Positions 6,153 to 13,084 of a DNA stretch of 14,136 nt are shown piece by piece. Each line of letters begins with the position of its first letter. Positions within the stretch are counted from its first letter, which is position 1. A model generated the notes under the pieces. The model saw only the letters and a list, made by a program, of their open reading frames with translations, was not told the DNA's origin and made no database searches. The position numbers and the translations under genes are program-made. Source of the DNA: an uncultured Collinsella sp. (GTDB lineage: Bacteria > Actinomycetota > Coriobacteriia > Coriobacteriales > Coriobacteriaceae); contig CALDWI010000038.1 in assembly GCA_937923795.1 (NCBI GenBank), positions 1 to 14,136 of the forward strand, read 5' to 3'.

Positions 6153-7565
6153 TTAGCCGTAGATGCGCTGGGGCTGTTCTTCGCCCTTTACGGAGGCTTC
6201 GGTCACGATGACCTTGGAAACACCCTCCTCGCTGGGGAGGTCGAACATCGTCTGCTGCAGCACGTCCTCGCAGATGGCGCGTAGACCGCGGGCGCCGGTC
6301 TTGCGGGCAAGCGCCATGCGGGCGATCTCATGCAGGGCGGCGTCCTCAAACTCAAGCTCAACGTCCTCGAGCTGGAACATCTTGCGGTACTGACGCACCA
6401 CGGCATTCTTGGGCTCGGTCAGGATCGACACCAGGTCGTCCTCGTCGAGCGCCTGCGTCTGGGTGACGACGGGCGTACGTCCCACGAACTCGGGGATCAT
6501 GCCAAAGGCATTGAGGTCCTGCGGGAGCACCTGACGCAGCAGGTCGTTCTCGTCGACCGAGGTGGGGCCGGCGATCTCGGAGTTAAAGCCCACGCCCTTG
6601 TTGCCCACGCGATCGGCGATGATCTTATCCAGACCCACAAAAGCACCGCCGCAGATGAACAGGATGTTCGTCGTGTCGATCTGCAGCAGCTCCTGCTGGG
6701 GATGCTTGCGGCCGCCGGTTGGCGGAACGCTGGCCACCGTGCCCTCAAGAATCTTAAGCAGCGCCTGCTGAACGCCCTCGCCCGAAACATCGCGGGTGAT
6801 GGAGAGGTTCTCGGCCTTGCGGGCGATCTTGTCGATCTCGTCCACGTAGATGATGCCCACCTGCGCGCGCTCGATGTCGCCATCGGCGGCGTTGATGAGC
6901 TTGAGCAGGATGTTCTCCACGTCCTCGCCAACGTAGCCAGCCTCGGTGAGCGCGGTAGCGTCGGCGATGGCAAACGGCACCTCGAGGATGCGCGCGAGCG
7001 TCTGGGCCAGCAGCGTCTTACCGGTGCCGGTGGGGCCAAGCAGCAAAATATTGGACTTGGCGAGCTCCACCTCGTCCATATCGTCGTCAAACTGGCCGCC
7101 CATGCCCGATGCCTCGTCAAAGGCGGACACCGCGGCGCCGCCCTCGATCACGCGACGGTAGTGGTTGTACACGGCCACCGACATGGCGCGTTTGGCGTCC
7201 TCCTGGCCCATAACATAGGACGAAAGCTCGTCATAGATCTCGTGCGGCGTCGGCACGTGCGTGATGACCTGACGGTCGTCCTCGAGCTCAAAGCCCTCGG
7301 CCTCGGGGTCAACGGCGGGCTGGGACGCAGCCTGGCCGTGGTCGTTGAGGAAACCCGGGAGATTGCCGTTGCGGGCGGCGTCCATAAAGTCCGAAGCCAA
7401 CGACTCCTCAAGGATCTCGGAGCAGGCGGCGACGCACTCGTCGCAGATAAAGATGTTGGTCGGGCCCTTTACGAGACGACGGACCTGGCCCTGCTCTTTT
7501 CCGCAGAAGGAGCAGCGGATGGGGTTGCCGTTCTCGTCAAAGTTGTCCTGCATGTTTCCTGCCAT
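6153..7565 (-). CDS. clpX: ATP-dependent Clp protease, ATP-binding subunit ClpX
   Basis: The AAA+ unfoldase that recognises tagged proteins and feeds them into ClpP. It has 470 residues against the usual 410-430. The N-terminal zinc-binding domain has C18, C21, C41 and C44 (CSFC and CDEC). The Walker A motif is GPTGTGKT (177-184), the pore loop GYVG is at 210-213, and Walker B is IIYVDE (238-243). The C-terminal small domain follows, with GARGLRAICEDVLQQTMFDLPS typical of ClpX. The extra length comes from a longer zinc-domain linker and an acidic insert near 140-165 (QFDDDMDEVE) just before Walker A. The start is the ATG at 7565, one base after the clpP stop, with AAGGA eight bases upstream inside the end of clpP. 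A longer form starting at 7604 would overlap clpP by 38 bases and is rejected; an ATG at 7553 remains possible. Confidence 0.97.
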   Translation of the reverse strand: MAGNMQDNFDENGNPIRCSFCGKEQGQVRRLVKGPTNIFICDECVAACSEILEESLASDFMDAARNGNLPGFLNDHGQAASQPAVDPEAEGFELEDDRQVITHVPTPHEIYDELSSYVMGQEDAKRAMSVAVYNHYRRVIEGGAAVSAFDEASGMGGQFDDDMDEVELAKSNILLLGPTGTGKTLLAQTLARILEVPFAIADATALTEAGYVGEDVENILLKLINAADGDIERAQVGIIYVDEIDKIARKAENLSITRDVSGEGVQQALLKILEGTVASVPPTGGRKHPQQELLQIDTTNILFICGGAFVGLDKIIADRVGNKGVGFNSEIAGPTSVDENDLLRQVLPQDLNAFGMIPEFVGRTPVVTQTQALDEDDLVSILTEPKNAVVRQYRKMFQLEDVELEFEDAALHEIARMALARKTGARGLRAICEDVLQQTMFDLPSEEGVSKVIVTEASVKGEEQPQRIYG

Positions 7566-7566
7566 C

Positions 7567-8187
7567 CTAGGCGTCCTTCGCGGCAAGGTCGCGCGAGGTG
7601 ACAATACGGTCGATCAGACCGTATTCAAGGGCCTCGGCAGCGGTCAGGTAGTTGTCGCGCTCGGTGTCGGCCTGGACCTTCTCGATGGGCTGGCCCGAGG
7701 CGTCGGACAGGATCTGGTTGAGCTCGCGACGGGTCTTCTTGATCTCCTCGGCCACGATCTCGATCTCGGTCTGCTGGCCCTGGGCACCGCCACTGGGCTG
7801 GTGAATCATGACCTTGGAGTGCGGCAGGCAGAAGCGCTTGCCCTTGGCGCCAGCCGAAAGCAGCACGGCGGCCATAGACGCGGCCATACCGACGCAGATG
7901 GTGGAGACCTGCGGCTTAATGAAGTTCATAGTGTCCAGAATCGCCAGACCGGAGTAGACCTCGCCGCCGGGCGAATTGATGTAGAGCGAGATATCCTTCT
8001 CGGCATCCTGGCTCTCAAGATGCAGCAGCTGGGCAACGACCAGGTTGGCGCTGACGGAGTTGATCTCCTCGCCCAAGAAGATGATGCGGTCGTTGAGCAG
8101 GCGCGAATAGATATCGTAGCTGCGCTCGCCGCGCGGCGTCTGCTCGATAACGTATGGCACGAGGGCGGAATCGAACTTAGCGATCAT
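7567..8187 (-). CDS. clpP: ATP-dependent Clp protease, proteolytic subunit ClpP
   Basis: The serine peptidase that forms the barrel-shaped chamber of ClpXP (and ClpCP, if present). It has 206 residues, close to the usual 195-210. The catalytic triad is visible as S104 (GMAASMA), H129 (MIHQPSGG) and D178 (ERDNY). The N-terminal part YVIEQTPRGERSYDIYSRLL and the GEEINSVSANLVVAQLL segment are typical of the family. The start at 8187 (MIAKFDSAL) is chosen because GGAG lies six bases before it. In-frame ATGs at 8193 and 8199 would add two or four residues. A longer reading to 8256 runs through the hairpin upstream and is unlikely. The gene is translated tightly with clpX, and tig lies upstream in the same direction. 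Confidence 0.96.
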   Translation of the reverse strand: MIAKFDSALVPYVIEQTPRGERSYDIYSRLLNDRIIFLGEEINSVSANLVVAQLLHLESQDAEKDISLYINSPGGEVYSGLAILDTMNFIKPQVSTICVGMAASMAAVLLSAGAKGKRFCLPHSKVMIHQPSGGAQGQQTEIEIVAEEIKKTRRELNQILSDASGQPIEKVQADTERDNYLTAAEALEYGLIDRIVTSRDLAAKDA

Positions 8188-8193
8188 ACGCAT

Positions 8194-8197
8194 CTCC
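8194..8197 (-). promoter_or_regulatory. Ribosome binding site deciding the clpP start
   Basis: GGAG on the minus strand, six bases before the ATG at 8187. It itself overlaps the codons of the alternative upstream start at 8199. Confidence 0.55.
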
Positions 8198-8231
8198 ATT
8201 TCTCTTACGGACCAAATTGGTTCTAGATAAA

Positions 8232-8272
8232 CGTACGGTGCCCGCATGCTATGCATTGGCTGGCACCGTACG
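8232..8272. repeat. Hairpin in the tig-clpP gap
   Basis: CGTACGGTGCC (8232-8242) pairs perfectly with GGCACCGTACG (8262-8272) around a 19-base loop that contains GCATGCTATGC. It lies between the tig stop and the clpP start and has no T-run on the minus strand. It may be a processing site, partial terminator or operator; nothing in the sequence selects among these. Confidence 0.55.
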
Positions 8273-8348
8273 AAGCAACCGGATAACCGGTGTATAACTT
8301 TACCCCATCACGGACGCACACATGCGCTCGCGGGCAAGGTGGCGAGAA

Positions 8349-9647
8349 TTACTCGGCGTCCTTGGCGGTCTCGTCGACCTCGGTCACCTTGGCGTTCTCG
8401 ACCAGGTGGTCGACGGCCTTGGAGCGACGGATGGACTCGCGGACGGCAGGCATGCGGCCATCGGCGATGAACTCGGCCTTGGAAGCCTCGACGTCCTTGA
8501 CGCCGGCCTTCTCGAACTCGGCGTTGATGTCGTCCTCGGTGACCTCGATCTTGAGCTCGCGGGCAAGGGCGTCCAGAGCCAGGGACTCACGGGCAACGTC
8601 GTTGGCCTGCTTGTGCAGGTCGCCGATGAACTGCTCCATGGTCAGACCGGAAGCGGGAAGCCAGGTGTCCAGGGTCATGCCGCGGGCAGCAAGGTTGGAC
8701 AGGAAGTTCTGGCCAAGCTCCTCAAAGACGGACTGCTCGTAGTCAGCGTCCATCTCGTCGAGCTGCAGACGCTCGGCGAGAGCGGAGACGCAACGGTTCT
8801 CCTTCTCGGCCGGGAGGCGGGAAGCCTTGTCCTGCTCAATCTCGATCTTGATGGCGTCGCGCATGGCCTCGATGCTGTCGAAGCCAAAGTCGGACTTGAC
8901 GAGCTCGTCGGTGAGCTCGGGGGTGTTGCGGACCTTGATGCCCTTGACGGTGACCTCGACGGTGTGGGTCTCGGCCTCCTCGCCCTCCTCGACCTCGTCG
9001 GTCCAGGTGACGGACTTGACGTCGTCAACGTTAGCGCCGATCAGGGCCTCGTTGAACTCCTTGGGGTTGCTGTCGCTACCGGCGATGAGCATACGGCCCT
9101 CGGCGGCAAAGTTGTCGGCGTTCTCGACGGCCTTGAGGTCGACGGTGACGTAATCCTCGGCCTCGACGGCGCGACCCTCGACGTCCTCGAAGGTGGCACG
9201 GTAGTTGAGGAGCATCTCGACCTGGTTGTTGATCTCGGACTCGGTGACCTCCGCAGGGGGCATCTCGATCTCGACAGCGTCGAAGGAGGAGAGCTCAGCG
9301 GCGGGACGCAGGGAGAACTCGACGGTGTAGGTGTAGTCCTCGTGATCCTTGGCGAGGTCGAGCTCCTTGTAGTCACCGTTCTTGGTGGGGACGATGTCCA
9401 GCTCGTTGAGGACGGCGGGCTCGTTGGCGGCGATCAGGTCGTTGGTGGCCTGAGCGAGGGTAGCCTCGGCGCCAAGAGCGGAGTCGATGACCGGACGGGG
9501 GGCCTTACCGGCGCGGAAGCCCGGGAAGCGGTACTTCTTGGCGGTGTCCTTGTAGGCCTTCTTGATCGCGGCGTCGACGTCGGCGGCCGGGATGGTGACC
9601 GTAGCGGTGAGCTTGGCGTCCTTGACGTCAGAAGCGGTGATGTTCAA
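8349..9647 (-). CDS. tig: Trigger factor, ribosome-associated chaperone and prolyl isomerase
   Basis: Binds the ribosome exit tunnel and shields nascent chains; the middle domain is an FKBP-type peptidyl-prolyl isomerase. It has 432 residues, normal for the family. The ribosome-binding signature is GFRAGKAP (43-50, within FPGFRAGKAPRPVI). The isomerase domain is at about 145-240 and the helical C-terminal arms follow to residue 432, ending in an acidic tail. I choose the TTG at 9647 (MNITASDVKDAKL) because AGGAGG stands six bases before it. The ATG at 9662 is formed by bases that overlap the same AGGAGG, so it has no ribosome site of its own. A reading frame open up to 9875 runs through tRNA-Leu and is an artefact. 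It sits first in tig-clpP-clpX, an order widespread in bacteria. Confidence 0.95.
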   Translation of the reverse strand: MNITASDVKDAKLTATVTIPAADVDAAIKKAYKDTAKKYRFPGFRAGKAPRPVIDSALGAEATLAQATNDLIAANEPAVLNELDIVPTKNGDYKELDLAKDHEDYTYTVEFSLRPAAELSSFDAVEIEMPPAEVTESEINNQVEMLLNYRATFEDVEGRAVEAEDYVTVDLKAVENADNFAAEGRMLIAGSDSNPKEFNEALIGANVDDVKSVTWTDEVEEGEEAETHTVEVTVKGIKVRNTPELTDELVKSDFGFDSIEAMRDAIKIEIEQDKASRLPAEKENRCVSALAERLQLDEMDADYEQSVFEELGQNFLSNLAARGMTLDTWLPASGLTMEQFIGDLHKQANDVARESLALDALARELKIEVTEDDINAEFEKAGVKDVEASKAEFIADGRMPAVRESIRRSKAVDHLVENAKVTEVDETAKDAE

Positions 9648-9653
9648 CACGTT

Positions 9654-9659
9654 CCTCCT
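9654..9659 (-). promoter_or_regulatory. Ribosome binding site deciding the tig start
   Basis: AGGAGG on the minus strand, six bases before the TTG at 9647 and only three before a GTG at 9650. This makes TTG the best start. Confidence 0.7.
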
Positions 9660-9737
9660 CATACTGCCCAGCTTATCTGAGGTGCTGGTACCTTTATGCA
9701 ACAAGCGTCGCGAGGGCATAAGCCGACGCGGGTGCGT

Positions 9738-9821
9738 TGGTGCGGGCGAAAGGACTCGAACCTTCACGGGAATCCCACCAGAACCTAAATCTGGCGCGTC
9801 TACCAATTCCGCCACGCCCGC
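9738..9821 (-). tRNA. tRNA-Leu, anticodon UAG
   Basis: On the minus strand the acceptor stem GCGGGCG pairs with CGCCCGC and is followed by A and an encoded CCA (3' end at 9738). The D arm reads TGGCGGAATTGGTAGACGCG. The anticodon stem CCAGA/TCTGG holds the loop TTTAGGT, giving anticodon TAG. A variable arm (TGGGATTCCCGT) marks a class II tRNA, and the T arm is AAGGTTCGAGTCCTT. It reads CUA and probably other CUN codons. It is 84 bases with CCA. Confidence 0.97.
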
Positions 9822-9840
9822 ATGAGCGCACAGACTAGGA

Positions 9841-9849
9841 ATGATAGCA
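9841..9849 (-). promoter_or_regulatory. Candidate extended -10 promoter of tRNA-Leu
   Basis: TGCTATCAT on the minus strand matches the TGnTATAAT form of an extended -10 box. Transcription would begin near 9834, about 13 bases before the mature tRNA end. No clear -35 box is seen. tig, 90 bases beyond the tRNA, could be read from the same promoter. Confidence 0.4.
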
Positions 9850-9937
9850 GATACGAACGACAAGCGCACGCACACCTTTTACAGGCTCACGACCTCACCA
9901 CGAGTGCAAGCCAATAGAGCACGCCACCCCATCTCAT

Positions 9938-10006
9938 AAGTTGCGGTGGAATAGGGACTGTTTGGGGCTCCAGTCCTCCAAAACAGTCCCTATTCCACCG
10001 CAACTT
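9938..10006. repeat. Perfect 26-bp inverted repeat, copy 2 (family of 1465-1531)
   Basis: Arm 9938-9963 (begins AAGTTGCGGTGGAATAGG) pairs without mismatch with 9981-10006, around a 17-base loop. The core 9939-10005 has the same 67-base length as copy 1, and the loop block TTGGGGCTCC is also shared. The element lies between the tRNA-Leu promoter and the tandem hairpins beyond the xdh operon. Confidence 0.8.
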
Positions 10007-10044
10007 CGGTAGGACTCGGCAGCCTGGCGATGCTGGCCATGCGC

Positions 10045-10215
10045 CGGAAAGCGTGTCCCGGTTTGGGGCCTCGGAATGGGATGCAATTTCCGCTATAGCC
10101 ATCAACCGGAAACTGCAACCCGTTTTGAGCCCCTATTCCGGGATGCACTTTCCGCCAAGGCCCTCAAACGGAAACTGCAGCCCACAATTCAGTTGAAAAG
10201 TGGGCTGCAGTTTCC
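10045..10215. repeat. 62-bp tandem array of three hairpins after the xdh operon
   Basis: Three units start at 10045, 10107 and 10169, exactly 62 bases apart. Each begins CGGAAA and contains an inverted repeat with a GCA-type centre. Unit 1 (10045-10092) has four mismatches in a 15-bp stem. Unit 2 (10107-10154) has two, CGGAAACTGCAACCC against GGGATGCACTTTCCG. Unit 3 (10170-10185 with 10200-10215) is a perfect 16-bp stem with a 14-base loop. Unit 3 is the first structure met after the xdh stop and could end that transcript, though no T-run follows it. Confidence 0.7.
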
Positions 10216-10252
10216 CCGGGCTAGGCAATGAGCGGGTACAGCGCCTCCTCGC

Positions 10253-13084
10253 CTACTCCCCCAGCAGGGCCTTCTCGGGCGTGATCGGCAGTGAGCGAAC
10301 CTGATGGCCGGTGGCGTGCGCCACGGCCGAGGCAACGGCAGCGAGCGGCGTGTTGATGACGACCTCGCCGATCGACTTGGCGCCAAACGGGCCCGTCGGC
10401 TCGTAGCTCGGCTCAAAGGCCACGCGGATGCTACCGATATCCAGTCGCGTGGGCAGCTTGTAGCTCATAAAGTTGCCGGTGCGCAGGCGGCCGCGGTCGT
10501 CGTGCTCGACAATCTCGTAGAGCGCGTGACCGATACCCTGGGCAATGCCGCCCTCGGCCTGGACGCGCGCGAGCGCCTCGTTGATCACGGTGCCGCAGTC
10601 AACGGCAGCGGCGTAATCCACCACGGTCACCTTGCCGGTGGCCTTGTCAACCTCGACCTCGGCAATGCCGGCCATAAACGGCGGAGGCGAAACGGGCAGG
10701 CAGGCAGAGGCATGCGAGGTCAGCGCGTCGCCGCCCGCGATGTTCTTGACGCACAGGTTGGCAAAGTCGCGCAGCGTGAGGTAGCGGTTCTGCTCGCGCG
10801 CGGCACGCTCGTCGGACAGGCGCACGTACTGACCATCAAAGACCACATCGGCGGCGTCCACGTCCCACATCTGGGCGGCCTTGGCGCAGATCTTCTCGCG
10901 CAGCTCGGTCGCGGCATTCTTGGCTGCAAGGCCCGTCACGTACGTACCCGAGCTCGCGTACGAGCCGGCGTCGAACGGCGACACGTCGGTGTCCACGCCG
11001 CGCACCACGATAAGCGAGCTCTCCACGCCCAGCTCCTCGGCGGCAATCTGCGCCAGGATCGTGTCGACGCCCATGCCGTTATCGGTAGCGCCGGTCGAAA
11101 GCGTAATAAAGCCGTCCTCTTCCAGACGCATGTCGATGCCGGCGATATCCACGTTGGAGATGCCCGAGCCCTGCATGGTGAGCGCGCAGCCCAGGGCTCG
11201 CACGCGGTCGCCCAGGTCCACGGCCAGCGGCTTGTCGCGCCAGCCGATCATGTCCATCGCGCGCAGCAGGCAGCGGTCGAGCGCACAGGCGTTGAGCTTC
11301 TCGTTGTAGTACTGCGGCATAATCTCGCCCTCGCGCACGATGTTCTTAAGACGCAGGTCGGCGGGGTCCATGTGCAGCATGTCGGCGAGCTCGTTGACGG
11401 CGCTCTCCACGGCAAACTGGCCCTGGGTGGCACCGTAGCCGCGATACGCTCCGCCACGGTTGGTGTTGGTGTAGACGGCGTCCCAGCTAAAGCGGCTCGC
11501 CTTCACGTGGTTGTAGATGGGCAGGCTCTTGTGGCCCGAGAGGCCGATCGTCGTGGTAGCGTGCTCGCCGTACGCGCCGGCGTTGGACAGCGTGTGTAGA
11601 TCGATAGCCGTGATGGTGCCGTCGTTCATGGCGCCCAGCTTGACGGTCATCTGCATCTGATGGCGCGAGTTGCCCGCGGTGATGGTCTCCTCGCGGGTGT
11701 AGCAGCAGTAGCTCGGACGGCCAGTCTGCTGGGTCACGAACGCCACGAAGATCTCGCAGCAGCCCGTCTGCTTGGAGCCAAAGCCTCCGCCGATGCGCGG
11801 CTTAATGACCTGCACCTGCGACTGCGGAATGTCGAGCGACTGCGCGACCATGCGGCGCACGTGGAAGGGCACCTGCGTAGAGGTGGTCACCGAAATACGT
11901 CCGAACGCGTCGGTCGTCGCGAAGGCGCGGAAGGTTTCCATGGGCGCGGTCTGCGTGGCCTGACTGGTGTAGGTGCGCTCAAAGACGATGTCGCTCTGGG
12001 CGAAGGCCTCGTCAAGGTCGCCATAATCGCTCGTACCGCTGCACACCAGATTGCGGGGCACGTCGCCGCCCTGCGGGAACATAAAGGTCACGTCGCCCTC
12101 GGGGTGGACCACGATGTCATTATCGAGCGCCTGGGTAAAGTCGAGCAGCGGCTCGAGCACCTCATAGTCGACCTTGATGAGCTTGAGTGCCTTGTCGGCG
12201 GCCTCCTCGGTCTCGGCGGCGACGATTGCCACCTCTTCGTTTTGGTAGCGGACGAGGTTCTCGAGAATCAGGCGGTCGTAGGGCGAAGGCTGCGGATAAC
12301 TCTGACCGGCGATGGTAAAGCGGCGCTTGGGCACGTCCTCGTAGGTGTAGACGCCCACGACGCCCGGCACCTTCAGTGCGCGCGACGTATCGATGGAGCG
12401 GATCTTGGCGCGGGCATAGGGGCTGCGCTTGAGCTTGACGATGAGTGCGCCGGCAGGCACCAGGTCGCCCGTGTAGACGGGACGACCCTCGAGCAGCGCC
12501 TTCGAGTCCTTCTTGGGCTGCTTGTGAGTAATCTGCTTGTAGGAGACGCCGTCGGAGCTCGTGTCGTTGGCGGGCAGCTCGGGCATCTCAAAGCCCACCT
12601 GTACGCCGGACTCGTTGAGAAAGCGCACGATAGCGCGCAGCTGGCTCTCGTAGCCGCTGCAGCGGCAGAGGTTGCCGGCGAGCTGGCGCGAAAGCTCCTC
12701 GCGCGTGGCGACGAGGCTCGAGTCCTCCTTGGCGGCGCGGGCAAGCGCCAGCACGTTCATGATAAGGCCGGGGGCACAAAAACCGCACTGCTCGGCACCT
12801 TCGGCAGCCATCGCACGGGCCAGCGACTCGGACTCGGCCTTGAGGCCCTCAAGCGTGGTGATGGTATGGCCCTCAACACGGGCGGCGGGAACCGAGCAGC
12901 TCAGCACCGGGTCGCCGTCGAGCCACACCGTGCACAGACCGCAGTTGGTGGTCTCGCAGGCACAGCGTACCGACGCGCAGCCCTGCTCGCGCAGCAGCGC
13001 AAAGAGCATGGTGTCGGGGGCAATCTGAACCTTGACCTTGCGGCCGTTGAGCGTAAAGGAAAGATCGATGAGTTTGGCAGCCAT
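10253..13084 (-). CDS. Molybdenum hydroxylase, fused [2Fe-2S] and molybdopterin subunit (xanthine dehydrogenase family)
   Basis: This 943-residue protein should hydroxylate a purine, other N-heterocycle or aldehyde at a molybdopterin centre and pass electrons through two iron-sulfur clusters. The N-terminal plant-ferredoxin-type cluster has C43, C48, C51 (CETTNCGLC) and C63. The second cluster has C100, C103 (CGFC), C140 and C142 (CRC). A linker near 165-195 leads to the large Mo domain, with GGGFGSK (432-438), YRGYGATQGQ and the GATDNGMGVDT loop. The catalytic base is retained as E907 in GAKSIGE. Domain order (Fe-S, Fe-S, Mo, no FAD) is that of Desulfovibrio-type aldehyde oxidoreductase, but an FAD gene lies next to it, as in xanthine dehydrogenases. 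The start overlaps the FAD gene stop by one base (TAATG), with GAGG seven bases upstream. Substrate is undetermined. Confidence 0.9.
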   Translation of the reverse strand: MAAKLIDLSFTLNGRKVKVQIAPDTMLFALLREQGCASVRCACETTNCGLCTVWLDGDPVLSCSVPAARVEGHTITTLEGLKAESESLARAMAAEGAEQCGFCAPGLIMNVLALARAAKEDSSLVATREELSRQLAGNLCRCSGYESQLRAIVRFLNESGVQVGFEMPELPANDTSSDGVSYKQITHKQPKKDSKALLEGRPVYTGDLVPAGALIVKLKRSPYARAKIRSIDTSRALKVPGVVGVYTYEDVPKRRFTIAGQSYPQPSPYDRLILENLVRYQNEEVAIVAAETEEAADKALKLIKVDYEVLEPLLDFTQALDNDIVVHPEGDVTFMFPQGGDVPRNLVCSGTSDYGDLDEAFAQSDIVFERTYTSQATQTAPMETFRAFATTDAFGRISVTTSTQVPFHVRRMVAQSLDIPQSQVQVIKPRIGGGFGSKQTGCCEIFVAFVTQQTGRPSYCCYTREETITAGNSRHQMQMTVKLGAMNDGTITAIDLHTLSNAGAYGEHATTTIGLSGHKSLPIYNHVKASRFSWDAVYTNTNRGGAYRGYGATQGQFAVESAVNELADMLHMDPADLRLKNIVREGEIMPQYYNEKLNACALDRCLLRAMDMIGWRDKPLAVDLGDRVRALGCALTMQGSGISNVDIAGIDMRLEEDGFITLSTGATDNGMGVDTILAQIAAEELGVESSLIVVRGVDTDVSPFDAGSYASSGTYVTGLAAKNAATELREKICAKAAQMWDVDAADVVFDGQYVRLSDERAAREQNRYLTLRDFANLCVKNIAGGDALTSHASACLPVSPPPFMAGIAEVEVDKATGKVTVVDYAAAVDCGTVINEALARVQAEGGIAQGIGHALYEIVEHDDRGRLRTGNFMSYKLPTRLDIGSIRVAFEPSYEPTGPFGAKSIGEVVINTPLAAVASAVAHATGHQVRSLPITPEKALLGE

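Noticed and set aside
7566..7604. Longer ClpX start at 7604
   Set aside because: It would overlap the end of clpP by 38 bases and add an Arg/Pro-rich leader; the ATG at 7565 fits the gene junction and ribosome site.
8322..9680. A 452-codon open frame on the plus strand across tig
   Set aside because: Antisense shadow of trigger factor with repetitive G/L/V/D composition and no ribosome site.
9648..9875. N-terminal extension of trigger factor
   Set aside because: The stretch AELVDAPDLGSGG is the familiar false translation of a tRNA-Leu gene.
9887..10105. A 72-codon minus-strand frame between tRNA-Leu and the xdh operon
   Set aside because: It runs straight through the perfect 26-bp inverted repeat and the first tandem hairpin; no ribosome site, no recognisable protein.
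10045..10215. CRISPR array
   Set aside because: The 62-bp units are diverged palindromes without identical short repeats and unique spacers, and no cas genes are near.
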